Positions 45,183 to 55,467 of a DNA stretch of 64,000 nt are shown here, piece after piece. The notes under the pieces are model-generated. The model did no database searches. It was not told where the DNA came from and was given only the letters and a program-made list of their open reading frames with translations. A program made the position numbers and the translations under genes. This DNA comes from Aspidiotus rigidus (Eukaryota > Arthropoda > Insecta > Hemiptera > Diaspididae), in the NCBI GenBank assembly GCA_035079385.1, contig JAVHKY010000052.1:9300001-9364000 (forward strand), written 5' to 3'. How positions within the stretch are numbered: the first letter of the stretch is position 1; every line of letters starts with the position of its first letter.

Positions 45183-45341
45183 CTAATGTTCTTTTCTTTT
45201 GTACATGCGTGGAACCCGCGGTAGAATTTTCTTGTATTTTGGCCGTTTCCGCTCTTCAGCCGTAAGTTTCGACAGTTTTTTGAGAGCTAGGAAACGGCCA
45301 ATAATGTGGTCCTCTTGGAGGACTTGTCTTTCGACTTTCCT
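45183..45341 (-). other. Short basic coding-like tail, unidentified
   Basis: A minus frame open after a stop reads RKVERQVLQEDHIIGRFLAL, KKLSKLTAEERKRPKYKKIL, PRVPRMYKRKEH and stop. The very basic C-terminus suggests a nucleic-acid-binding protein or transposon accessory protein, but no family is recognised and the acceptor is unclear. Confidence 0.3.
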
Positions 45342-46023
45342 TCAATAGGACTCCTCGTTTTTTTCGTATGTTAAACGGAGTGCGCATCTTGACAGATGAC
45401 TTCTCACACATCGTTAAATTCGAGCGCAGAAGTCGCAAGTTTCCCCGAAAACTCCGTGACATTCTTTGAAGTGCTGGCGTTGATAAAATGGCACTGTGCG
45501 GATGAGCATTGTGCATTTAGGGACTTTGCACTTCTTTTTTGGCCTAAAAAATTGAAAAGTGGTATTTCAGAACAGAGGAAGAGAAAACCAGTAAAATCTG
45601 AAGCGCAGTGATATATATACTCTTTGAAAAATCAAGTACATTTTACAAATCAGATCCTTGGTGTCAAAATCTCAGTTTCCTACCATAAATTTGCCCTTGA
45701 CACTGTCAAGCAATATAAAAATGTCGGATCATAAATTCAATAGTGTCGTTTTAAGTGGAGAAATTAATTATAAACTTCCCACCCCTTTGTTGACTGGTTC
45801 TTCCAATTTTGATGACGTACCTTTGTGGACGTCTCTGATTGGTCACACTTTCACCCCTTGAAACCGGTATGCCTTGGTCAACTTGTAGTATCTCCTCAAC
45901 TTGTTCACTCTCTCTCTCCGTGATTGTCGAGTGAACTCGTTTTGCTTACTGTGAGTCTTTTGTGTACCGGTTGTTCATCTGCTTATAATTTTGGCTTTCG
46001 CATTGTTCATTTCCGTACGTATT

Positions 46024-46041
46024 ATGGATCCAACAATACAG
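46024..46041 (+). other. Possible first coding exon (MDPTIQ), plus strand
   Basis: ATGGATCCAACAATACAG is followed by a GTCAGA donor-like sequence in phase 0. It would join in frame to the plus-strand segment at 48241-48318. The pairing is speculative. Confidence 0.2.
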
Positions 46042-46151
46042 GTCAGACGTTATAATTAATCGTTAATCAACAACTTTAATTATCTAATGTCTATTATAAA
46101 AAAAAGAGGTAAAAGATTCCGTCGTCTCTTGTCTCTGTCTCTGTTTCTGTC

Positions 46152-46327
<176 letters not shown>

Positions 46328-46446
46328 CTACCCGCGGACGTGTCAGGAGGGCTTTCAGCCAGTCACATTTTAAGGAAGCAAATAAATTTTCTCCAACAGT
46401 TTCCAGTATTTTGCGCTATGAAACGATCATGAAGGAAGAAGAATAG

Positions 46447-46582
46447 TTACCCACCGTCGACGTTCATTTGTTCACCATGTTTTTTCACGTGGTGTCGCAG
46501 AGAATCTCTGCTTACGGACACGAATTTACAGTACGGGCATCCAAATTTTTTATTACTTCGTACTCGTAGTTCAGCATTTTCA
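46447..46582 (-). CDS. Zinc-finger gene, last exon
   Basis: The acceptor follows a pyrimidine tract (TTTCTTGTTCTATTCAAAG). 44 codons plus TAA: LRVRSNKKFGCPYCKFVSVS, then RDSLRHHVKKHGEQMNVDGG. A complete C-x2-C...H-x4-H finger. The phase agrees with the fifth exon. Confidence 0.6.
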
Positions 46583-48854
46583 CTTTGAATAGAACAAGAA
46601 AGAGAAAGAATTTAAAATTTACTGGGTGCAAGGCAATGAATTACTATTAAACTTACGAAGTAATTGCTTCAGACGAGAAACTTGGTGCATTCAGAGAAGT
46701 GGATGCATACGAAGTACCCGGTTCAGATGACGTAGTTGGTCCCGTAGTTGGTTCCGGCGAAGTATTTCCTTGAGGCAAGGAAGTAGACGCAGACGATTTA
46801 TGAAATTGCATGTGCACACGAAGTTCTTCATCAGAAGGAAATTGCTGACGGTCAAACGGGCAGACGTACATGTTAGAGGGAAACCGCTCCCTAGCCTTCC
46901 ACCCGGCTATGTATGCATCTCTCAAATTGGGAATGGAATTGAGACAATCCGGATACTAATGACAAAGCATAAATCATCACACAGATATATGAACACCAGT
47001 ACAACGTAGACCTATAGGGATCATACTAAAGGTAGAACTGAAAACAGACCTGTATTTCCATCGCAGGGAAGTTTTGAGTGAATGATCTTTGAGGGTATTT
47101 TCTTGGAATACCTTCCGTAGGATGTTCCTCACTGCGGTGTATACCCGTCAGCCGATCGTCGTACTTGCATGTCAGTACTACGGCATCGTTGACGCAAATA
47201 ACTTGTCCAAATTTTGTACTCGTTACTTTCGCATTTTTGAGATTTTCTTCAAAGGTGGTCTGCTTTAAATTTTCTACATATTTCTGGAAAACCCTGACCA
47301 ATGAAGGTTCATCTATCGCGTATGGCTTTATTTTCGCAAAATCCGTGACTTAACAAATGCGCTGTGCGCTAACAATGTATCTGTATAAGTGGAATATTAT
47401 TACATGTCGGTATGAGAGATGAATTTCTGTTGATACATTATCACGATGAGAATAGGAATGAAGAGGTTTTTCCCCACTTACTCTATTGTAGTACGACAGT
47501 CTATGATTAACCTGTCTTCCTCTTTACTGCAAACAACAATTGCTATTCCCACAAACCGATCCAATGAATACAGCACTACCTCATTTGCTAGGTATGTTGA
47601 CAAAGTACCGCGGCTGATTACTTTATCTGTACCTAGGTAACAATTCTCTTGTTATGCAGGTGCATAAGACTTTGTAGGTAAAATTGAACTTGAAAATTAC
47701 AATGTACCTATATCATCGGGCAAAGTAAGGTATGTGGCGTACGGTGTCGGCATTGGCACTTCTTCCAGTCGTTCCGGCTTACCCAATATTGTTGCTAGAT
47801 CATAATATTTTTTGCGTTGCACAAAAAGCATTTCAGCATCAATGGTGCCCTGTATATTGAAAGCAAATGATTCAGGAGAGGTTTTTCTGATGAAATTAGT
47901 CGATCAGCTTTACGTTATGTGTTGAATATTGGTTAAAATTACAACTTAGGTATAAGTACTATTTCAAGAAAAATCATGGATGAGTGTATCCTTAGTAATA
48001 TATTTTGTAGAATGAAAAGTCGCTGAAAATATATCATCTTTTCACGTGTATGATCATGTAGATAAAACGATGTATGTATTTGATAAACAGGGTGAGGAAT
48101 TCTACATTGAAATCTATTTATGAGCATTTTTTCATTTCTCTCGTAGGCTTAATGCAAAATTGTTAACAGGGAAACTACCTATTCCATGTTTCATTCATGT
48201 AATAACCTAAGAATTGCAACTTACTCCCACTGTCTTTCAGGCACTTGCATCTCTCAGATCACAAGCGGAAAAACGTGTCCCTACCGAACTCGACGAACTT
48301 CAGTTCCGTAAAGAATAATAAACGCCTGCGGCTTTCAAAGAACAGAATTTTCTAACAACTATTGTAAAATATGTATCCGCAGTTGTTCTGTCGAAAATTT
48401 GGCAAAATGTCAGCCAAATGGCATCAATTTTTCCCGGCGTGGTATAATGTAGATTCACGAACTCACTTTGTCTTGTTGGAACGAGATCACTGTCCCTATT
48501 GACAAAACGAATTTTATTTGTTCGGAAAATTCCTGAACATCCTCAGGGCAAAGACGACACGACTCATTGGCGGCCTCGTTGACTTGATGAACAGTTAAAT
48601 TAAAAATATTGTCTTCGTGAATTTTTCTCGTTCCCAGGATTTCAGATCCCGAACGCACATAAATCGTTCAGTTTCCCTTATACTTCTGTCATTCTCATCA
48701 TAAAATGACAATGGTAAGAGTCGGCCAAGGGAAACATCTCCTTGAAGAATGAAACTGTCGAATACCACATTACATTTTACAACTTCATTGTAGACACACC
48801 GATAGAGTAATACTATTCTATCTACCTCAATGTTTATAGGTACACAATAATTGC
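46447..48854 (-). CDS. Multi-exon gene with C-terminal C2H2 zinc-finger motifs
   Basis: A minus-strand host-type gene of unknown function. Proposed exons: 48854-48467 (5' border uncertain), 47849-47708, 47626-47482, 47348-47050, 46955-46657 and 46582-46447 (stop). Together they give ~465 residues. The N-terminal and middle parts match no family I know. The last two exons hold one degenerate finger (YVCPFDRQQFPSDEELRVHM) and one good C2H2 finger (CPYCKFVSVSRDSLRHHV then KKH) around a Ser/Thr/Pro linker. Most junction phases agree, but the first exon needs a one-base frame change near 48605 and the third exon (47482) does not match the phase of the next. So this is either a real gene with sequence errors or a young pseudogene. 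Incomplete at its 5' end. Confidence 0.5.
46657..46955 (-). CDS. Zinc-finger gene, fifth exon seen
   Basis: Acceptor TTTGTCATTAG, donor TC|GTAAGT. It encodes PDCLNSIPNLRDAYIAGWKA, a degenerate C2H2 finger in which the second Cys is replaced by Asp, and a Ser/Thr/Pro/Glu-rich linker. Confidence 0.55.
47050..47348 (-). CDS. Zinc-finger gene, fourth exon seen
   Basis: 99 codons: TDFAKIKPYAIDEPSLVRVF, KFGQVICVNDAVVLTCKYDD, then SFTQNFPAMEIQ. The acceptor is GTTAAG and the donor CAG|GTCTGT is weak. It leaves in phase 0, matching the next exon. Confidence 0.5.
47482..47626 (-). CDS. Zinc-finger gene, third exon seen
   Basis: Acceptor TAGGTACAG, donor GA|GTAAGT. It reads KVISRGTLSTYLANEVVLYS, LDRFVGIAIVVC, EEDRLIIDCRTTI. 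It enters in phase 1 (agrees) but leaves in phase 2, which the next exon does not match. Confidence 0.5.
47708..47849 (-). CDS. Zinc-finger gene, second exon seen
   Basis: Acceptor CAATATACAG, donor G|GTACAT. Open throughout: GTIDAEMLFVQRKKYYDLAT ... VPMPTPYATYLTLPDDI. Phase 0 in, phase 1 out, matching both neighbours. Confidence 0.55.
48241..48318 (+). other. Possible terminal exon on plus strand (25 codons)
   Basis: After an acceptor-like TGTCTTTCAG, a frame reads ALASLRSQAEKRVPTELDEL QFRKE and TAA. It lies within an intron of the minus-strand zinc-finger gene. With the MDPTIQ exon at 46024 it would make a 31-residue product; a missing middle exon is equally possible. Confidence 0.25.
48467..48854 (-). 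CDS. Zinc-finger gene, 5'-most exon seen (frameshift)
   Basis: The first frame reads YCVPINIEVDRIVLLYRCVY through LGRLLPLSFYDENDRS, ETERFMCVRDLKSWEREKF to ~48605. It meets a stop just past a five-base A run (T run on the coding strand). The next frame continues NLTVHQVNEAANESCRLCPE and VLSIGTVISFQQDK to the donor AAA|GTGAGT. One missing base at the run would unite them. Confidence 0.5.
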
Positions 48855-48983
48855 CTATACGTACGCATACTTACAAAACTAAATAGTTTTCCTTAAAAAA
48901 GGAAGACATTCAGCATCAGCAAGTGATTGGGCCTATTGACGTTACGATGAAAATATTTCTTTCGAAAGTGGTTATAATTACAG

Positions 48984-49136
48984 ATGAGTTCATCAAACTG
49001 CCATCAACTACGGATTAAACAGCTGCCTAATGCTGACACATCTCGTGTTTTGAAATATGATATGTTCTGGAAACTCGTTCAAGGTCGTTTCGACGAGTTA
49101 CTATACTTCGATACGACACACAAGAAATGTCAGTAG
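48984..49136 (+). other. 50-codon small open frame
   Basis: ATG directly after TTACAG begins MSSSNCHQLRIKQLPNADTS, then RVLKYDMFWKLVQGRFDELL and a stop. The composition is protein-like; no family is recognised. It may be the start of an exon or a microprotein. Confidence 0.25.
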
Positions 49137-49139
49137 GGG

Positions 49140-51290
49140 TGCACTCAGAAGGAACTCTGTGTATTCGGCAACAAAACGCACAGTGAATAAGACATCTGCG
49201 GTCCTGAACTGCGTTATACTCGTATGGGATAACAGAGAACCAGTTTTATTACAGTCAGTTATAGTACAGTCGCAGACTGCAAAAAAATAGCCATCAGTGA
49301 TAGAAGTATGAAAATTGGTATGGTGGGCAATCATACCGAACGAAAATTTTAGAGGTGGGGAGCCCCTCAAAATTCGCCATAGGAGAGACGTGGGCCTAAT
49401 TTTTGAGGTTCCGTCCCCCTCTGTAAAAGTGGGATGAGCAATTTTGGCGTTATTGGGGTTGATTTTACATATTTTGACCCTCCTGATTACGAATATGTAA
49501 TTTTCTTCAAGATCGAACCACGAGAAGTGCTCCCAATAATTTAAAATTTCCACATTAACCGATTTTTGGGAAAAATATGTAAAAAAAAAAAGTTTTTTTT
49601 TTCTCCAGGCCAAATACATCGTTCAGGATTAAATTTTCAGTATAATATTCGAGTAGTGGAGTGGAGGTCAAATGAGAGATTTCAACGTATATATGAGCTC
49701 TCTACGTCGATGTGGGGGGAAACAGGAGGCACCCCAAGTTGATTAATTTTGAGGGTTTTTCACATTTTTTGAATATTTTCATCTTTGTACATAATGTGAG
49801 GAATTTTGAAACATTAAAAATTGCAGATATGATGACTGGAAACTTCAAATAATGAAGCTATACATCATTGAGCCTTCCTCTCCACCTTGGTTGGGATTTA
49901 AGGAGTCTCATGGTAGGTTTTTTCCGCAGTATATATTCCAAAAATCTTCAGTATTGAGGTAGATTTCAAAATTTCCATAATAATAACCTCTTCTGAGAAC
50001 AATTATCTATTGTGGAGCTATAGTACTATTCTGACGCGAGATCCTTTTGACCATTTTGCAGGGGGCCGGATCCGGGGAAAAATTTTAGAGGTAGAATTTT
50101 CTGAATGAAAAAAAATTTCACTTCCTTTGTTCAAATTTTGATCTCTTTTTTGTTGAGAATGGGGGATACAAAAGTGTCGGTGGCGTAGCGAGGGGGGATT
50201 AGAGTGGTCGATCACTTCCCCAAGACACATGAAATATTTTGAATAATGTTTCCCAAAAATTTTTGTAACATTTCTTTTCTCCTAATTTTTCTTGAACCCT
50301 TCCCAGAAAAATATTCTGGCTACCCCACTGAAAAGTATATTCAAATTCATTCTCCCTTTCAGGAAATTGACCACTGCGTCCTTCCCCAACCTTGAAAACT
50401 TCTCATTTACAAACTTAAGGCATCGTCTTGGAATAAAATGAACTCTCTAAACGCAGTCATATTTTCCGCTTGAGTACCGAATAGGGAAAATGAGGCTTAT
50501 CAAAGTGTTAAAATGTGAATCATGCCCTACTCCTCCCCTTGTTGATAAAGATTATTTTTGGTACAACCATATAGCTATTTGTTGAACATTCTTGACGGTA
50601 TTAGCAAGAAATGAACTCTCATCTAAGATTGTGGAAGTTGGATACATTATGCTTGGGGCGATAAAAATTTCAGGACTCATAATTTGGAGGGTATTATAAA
50701 AATGAAACCAAAAAAAAGTTTGTACTCAATCGTCAGTGAAAATCATTTTAGAGACATACAGTAATCCGTGCTACGAGCGGCACAGTAGTTGTCTCAGGGA
50801 GGCCATTTTTGTCACAACGCTGATACTTCGATCGTTGATAAATCGTTCTGTGATTATCATAGTCCTTTCGATTAACAAATATAGCTTTATAGACGGCATT
50901 CGCTACTTTGAATCTTTTGCACACTACAAATAACACCTTAGTTAACGCTGCAGAAAGCTATATCGTCTGTAGGTGGTGACAGACTTCTTTCCAAATGCTG
51001 AGCGACAAAGATGTATCAATAGGTACAACTGTTTATCGGCGACTTTGAGGAATCAATAACGAGTCCAATGAGAACCAATTGCGATGAAATAGGGCCAAAG
51101 CCCCTCAGACACTTCAGGTCTCCGATGGTGCAATTTCGCACAGTGGTACTTTGCAACTTATAATTGCCTTAAATAAAAAGGATAAAAATGAAACAACTCC
51201 ATCAGGAATACATAGAACTTACGAATATCGAAGGAAATTGGGATTTATATCATACATTGTTATACGCATTTCTGATGTTATTTCCTGACT
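49140..51290. other. No gene supported
   Basis: AT-rich sequence with many short homopolymer runs. The 172-codon minus frame at 49619-49101 and the overlapping frames at 50736-50936 have no recognisable domains, splice context or repeats. Confidence 0.4.
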
Positions 51291-51298
51291 TGCTCCGT

Positions 51299-51467
51299 TC
51301 ATTTTTCAGCTCTTGTAACCACATCATATAAAGGTTTTTTTCTGTCAGGCATGTAATTCTTAATCGAGTTTACCTTCTGGTACAAGATCTTATGTTCATT
51401 CAATTTTCTTGGCAGATGAATGATATCGATCGTGCTTTTGTATTTGCCCACCGCTGAATGCTGCCAA
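51299..51467 (-). other. Exon-like C-terminal segment, unidentified
   Basis: After an AG at 51468-51469 the minus frame reads WQHSAVGKYKSTIDIIHLPR, KLNEHKILYQKVNSIKNYMP, DRKKPLYDVVTRAEK and stop. It reads well as protein, but no upstream exon was found before the retroelement at 52.35 kb. It may be the tail of a disrupted gene or a transposon piece. Confidence 0.3.
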
Positions 51468-52350
51468 CTAGTCCATTAAAAACTCCGCGACATTCATGGT
51501 ACAAAATCTTGAGATAAAAAAAATCTTGGGTTTCAACATTATGAGAAAAATCTGTAAGAAACTTACAAAAATCTGGACATTTCATCATAAAATGATAGAA
51601 AAACTTGAATCTTCAAATTTTTCCCTTCAAAAATTCTTAAGACCACTAAAATTGGTATTCAGACCCCTGAAATATTTTCAGATCTCAACATTTATCTTGA
51701 AGTTGGCAGTATTGTGGCGGCTCATGTCAGTATCACCACACCTTACTGCTACTGTGAAAATAGACAATAGTGTTCTTGGGCGCAGGAGTAATGAGTAAGA
51801 AACCGATCACACGAACGTCGAAAAACAAATCATCATGTGGTGTAAAACATTCTTACCGAGATATTCTGCTATCGACTGTCTAGGCTGAATTAAAGGAGAT
51901 AGATGGAGAGGAGTTCACGTCGGAACGGATAGATCCATAAAAATTCTTTTTCCAGGGCGATTCCGGTGTAATACCGGATGCAATTTTTCTAGGGAAATAG
52001 ACTACTCACAATACAGGGACTTCACTGCATCTGAAATTTTAATTAGCGGCTTCCTGGACGCGAAGATTCCTCTACATGCCCGCCCCGACAAATCCTCCTC
52101 TTGTCCATCTCGCTCCTCCCATAAGGAGAGATAGATTTTCTGGTGCAATTCCGGATGTAACTTTTCTGCAGTATTGAATTGACTTAATCTTCTTCCACCA
52201 ATCGAGTGTGCGGTCTCCTATGCGCGAATATTCCTGTAATGTACAGGCCCTTCCCGATGTGTCTCCTGCAGTATCCACGTCGCTCACCCCACATTTCCCC
52301 CAGCAGATTAATAAAAAAATCCATTTTCCAGAGACGGTGGAGGCTGGAAG
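51468..52350. other. No gene recognised
   Basis: Contains short relatives of the GGAATTGCA repeat (near 51960 and 52140: CCGGATGCAATTTTTCTAG, CAATTCCGGATGTAACTTTT). No supported coding frame. Confidence 0.4.
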
Positions 52351-52483
52351 TGTTACGACTAAGCAACATACGAGTTAGAATAGATATATTCGCTTTCGAT
52401 ACAATGCTATATATACACAAATGAGACACGAACTATATACAATAATCAATAAACAATATGGTAGACAATATACAACCGTAACA
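52351..52483 (-). repeat. 3' LTR of the env-bearing element
   Basis: 133 bp, starting TGTTACGGTTG and ending GTCGTAACA on the minus strand, with inverted TGTTACG/CGTAACA ends. It follows the purine tract GGGGGGGTA just past the env stop. No second copy is within the window to test it. Confidence 0.6.
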
Positions 52484-52530
52484 TACCCCCCCAATGAGAA
52501 ACGTATTAGCCGTTAAACGGGGAAAACGTC

Positions 52531-53008
52531 TTAAGGAACAGAAGGGTTGCTAAACTCTTCACGAAGGACCTTGTGGAAGGTATGGAGATCAACCTGGCCC
52601 AAACGAGATGAATCTGAAGACTCAGGCACAGAAACGGACGGAGACGCAGGAGAACCAAGTCCATGATGGTGGAACCAGGGAAGAATATTGTCCACCAGGA
52701 AACCCAAAGGCGTCAGGAAACCGGAGACAATTTCCTTGACAGCTGAGTAATATCGGAGTAGGAGGAATCCACCAGCGAGAAAAACAATCCAAGTGACAAT
52801 TGAAACGCTGCCAAATAGCCACGAAAAAAGAGAGAACGTAGAAGAAGTGGATTGACGTGCGTCTCTGGCCTCGAATGTGAAGTTATGTTCTTGATACGCC
52901 GTAACAAACATATCATGCGATTGTTGAAGAGCACTGCTGTCAAGGGTGCGAATCTCAGGCAATTTATAACCTGGTAGAGGTGTGTGGAAATCCAAGGTAG
53001 GTAAATCA
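52531..53008 (-). pseudogene. Env C-terminal part (separated by copia)
   Basis: The C-terminal ~155 residues of a class I-like fusion envelope: an ectodomain stem, then a hydrophobic membrane anchor (residues around WLFGSVSIVTWIVFLAGG, ~84-108), and a cytoplasmic tail rich in Ser and Pro. The upstream part of the gene lies 8.6 kb away at 61.6 kb because of the copia insertion. It has no promoter or start of its own; the first Met in frame is internal. Confidence 0.75.
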
Positions 53009-53163
53009 TGATGAGATTAGCAGGAGAGGAAGGGTGACGAGAAATAAAGGTAACACAACGTTTCTACGGCTGCGCTAGACGAGAACTAACTTTTTATTCA
53101 TTTTTCTCTACAGCGTGGCATGCGAATAATTATCTCATACTTATCAATCGACAGAACTCAACA
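53009..53163 (-). repeat. Copia 3' LTR
   Basis: 155 bp, TGTTGAG...CTCATCA on the minus strand, apparently identical to 61456-61610. Confidence 0.9.
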
Positions 53164-53361
53164 CACTACTCCTAATTATACAGCATAGCCTAGGATTACA
53201 AAGTTAGGTTACAGCCAAAAAGAATTTTGTAAAATTTTATACACAAAACAACAACAAAAAAAAAGGTTAAATATAAAACAGACGATTCGAAAAATATAAA
53301 ACAGACGATTCGAAAAAAATATAAAACAGACGATTCGAAAAAATGACTTGAAATAAGCCCA

Positions 53362-55467
53362 CTAAAATAATTTTAAACTCATGCATAATTCATGTAGACG
53401 ATCTGAAGATAAGTTTTTGGTAAGCATATCAGCTTTTTGATACAGAGACGAAATATGTTCGACTTGCACTTTCCCTTGTGCAACTAGGTCTTTTACAAAG
53501 TGGTACCGTATATCGATGTGTTTCATACGGTTGGAATTGATAGCATTATGACACGTGTATATCGCACTAACATTATCCTCGAAGATGGTAAAACGATCAC
53601 ATTTTATTCCCAATTCACTTAGTAATGTTTTCAACCACATGCCTTCGCATGTTGCTATCGACAGAGATACATACTCTGCATCGGTCGAGGATAGAGCCAC
53701 TGTTGTTTGTTTTCGAACCGACCACGTCACAGTGTTTCCAAATACTTCGAAAACACTTCCCGAGAACGACTTTCTATCATGCGGGTCTGATGCAAAATCC
53801 GCATCCGCAAAGCCCACTACTGGAGGCGAATTTTCGACTCGATAATGTAGACAGTAGCTTTTCGTTCCTTTGAGATAACGCAGGATACGTTTCGCCGCCT
53901 CCCAGCATGCGACATTCGGTTCGTTGACTCTTCTACACAAAACGTTCACACAATATGCTATGTCAAATCTGGTCAGCGTTGACAAGTACAGGAGAGCACC
54001 AATCAGTTCTCTATACGGCCTGTTCTCTAATCTTTTACTCGCCCGATCGTTTACAGCATGAATAAAATTTTGTTGGGTTGGGCTAGATACAGGAGTACAG
54101 TTGTACATATTAAATTTGATCAGAATTTTATCAATAAAATCTCGTTGATGCAGGCACAACTCCTTTTCCCTTCGACAAATAGAGAATCCCACAAATTTTC
54201 TGGGTTCACCAAGATCGGTAAGCTTGAAACGATTCGAAAGCGATTTACATATTCCATTTATGGTACAATTTTTCGACGAAGCCATTAAAATATCATCAAC
54301 GAATATTAATAAATACGTTAAAGTCCCGTCTATTTCTTTACGAATATACAAAGAAGAATCTGCTTTAGATCGGGAAAAACCAATGTTTTGAATAAAATCG
54401 TCAAAAACTAAATTCCAGCATTTAGGTGCCTTACGCAACCCATAAAGAGAACGATTTAGTCGTAAAACATAATTTCCATTACCATCATCTACTTTTAACC
54501 CCTTAGGTACATTCATATAAACTGGCGACGATAAAACGCCATAAAGGAATGCAGTTTTGATATCGCAATATCTTAACGCTAAATTTTTATTTTGAGCAAC
54601 AGCTAATAACGTACGAATAGTCGACATTTTCGCCACAGGCGAATACACATCAGTAGGTAGAAGCTTTCCTCTCTCCATGTAGCCCAGCGCAACCAATCTT
54701 GCCTTATACTTCTCCGTCTTGCATCCCTGGTTTTTGATGGTAAAAACCCAACGACTCCCTATGACTTCTTTCCCGTCTTCCTCACAAGTCTTCCTCGACA
54801 CTACTTCCCATACCTTATTTTCCTTAAGAGCAGCACACTCTTCCTCAATAGCCGCCTTCCACTTGTCCTTATCTTCCGACCTCATAGCTTCCTCGTAGGA
54901 CTTAGGAACTTCATCAACCTCTAAATCTTCAGCAAAAGACTCATTCTGTTCCTCCAACTGACTCATAAAAGCACTCACAGCGTTCACTTCATAGTCCCTC
55001 AAATACAACGGTGCTTTTCTCTCCCTCTCAGACCTTCGAATCTCTCTAACAGTCGGCTCATCATCAAACTCCACTCTTACCTCAGGAGCCGACATCACAC
55101 TAAACCTCTGATCACGAACACCTTCCTGTCCAACTTCATTCCTGTAGATTCTCGCCTCATCAAACTCGACATTACGCAAGTCTTCGACCTTACCTCTTGA
55201 AGGGAGAAATATACGAAAACAACCCTCAGCCGCTCCTACGAAGTAACCTTTACTACTCACTTCAGAAGCCTTATCCTCAGACTCGAGATGATAAAAAGCT
55301 ACACATCCGAACATTTTCATACGATGCATACCACATCTACCTGGCATCGCCAACTCAACAGGTGGTACTTTACCTCTACTAGTCTCGCACCGATTGAGAA
55401 CATAGGTAGCATACTTTATCGCTTCACTCCAAAGCTTTTTCGGCAAACCAGAATCAATCAACATAGC
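53362..55467 (-). CDS. Copia pol C-part: integrase end, reverse transcriptase, RNase H
   Basis: Begins inside integrase (AMLIDSGLPKKLWSEAIKYA, TYVLNRCETS), then the integrase C-terminal GKVPPVEL...MKMFGCVAFYHLES. Reverse transcriptase follows: WKAAIEEECAALKENKVWEV, DIKTAFLYG, LNRSLYGLRKAPKCWN and catalytic YLLIFVDDILMAS. RNase H comes last: GFADADFASDPHDRKSFSGS, LSSTDAEYVSLS, EDNVSAIYTCHN, HIDIRYHFVKDLV. No internal stops. The upstream part of the polyprotein lies beyond the nested gypsy at 59.3 kb, so no complete product can be made. Confidence 0.9.
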   Translation of the reverse strand, partial: AMLIDSGLPKKLWSEAIKYATYVLNRCETSRGKVPPVELAMPGRCGMHRMKMFGCVAFYHLESEDKASEVSSKGYFVGAAEGCFRIFLPSRGKVEDLRNVEFDEARIYRNEVGQEGVRDQRFSVMSAPEVRVEFDDEPTVREIRRSERERKAPLYLRDYEVNAVSAFMSQLEEQNESFAEDLEVDEVPKSYEEAMRSEDKDKWKAAIEEECAALKENKVWEVVSRKTCEEDGKEVIGSRWVFTIKNQGCKTEKYKARLVALGYMERGKLLPTDVYSPVAKMSTIRTLLAVAQNKNLALRYCDIKTAFLYGVLSSPVYMNVPKGLKVDDGNGNYVLRLNRSLYGLRKAPKCWNLVFDDFIQNIGFSRSKADSSLYIRKEIDGTLTYLLIFVDDILMASSKNCTINGICKSLSNRFKLTDLGEPRKFVGFSICRREKELCLHQRDFIDKILIKFNMYNCTPVSSPTQQNFIHAVNDRASKRLENRPYRELIGALLYLSTLTRFDIAYCVNVLCRRVNEPNVACWEAAKRILRYLKGTKSYCLHYRVENSPPVVGFADADFASDPHDRKSFSGSVFEVFGNTVTWSVRKQTTVALSSTDAEYVSLSIATCEGMWLKTLLSELGIKCDRFTIFEDNVSAIYTCHNAINSNRMKHIDIRYHFVKDLVAQGKVQVEHISSLYQKADMLTKNLSSDRLHELCMSLKLF

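Noticed and set aside
49101..49619. 172-codon minus-strand open frame
   Set aside because: No recognisable motif, splice context or repeat identity; composition follows A/T homopolymers, and it covers the more protein-like plus-strand frame at 48984 only marginally.
52206..52424. Overlapping frames on both strands near 52.1-52.4 kb
   Set aside because: They cross the LTR border and a repeat; no domain is seen.
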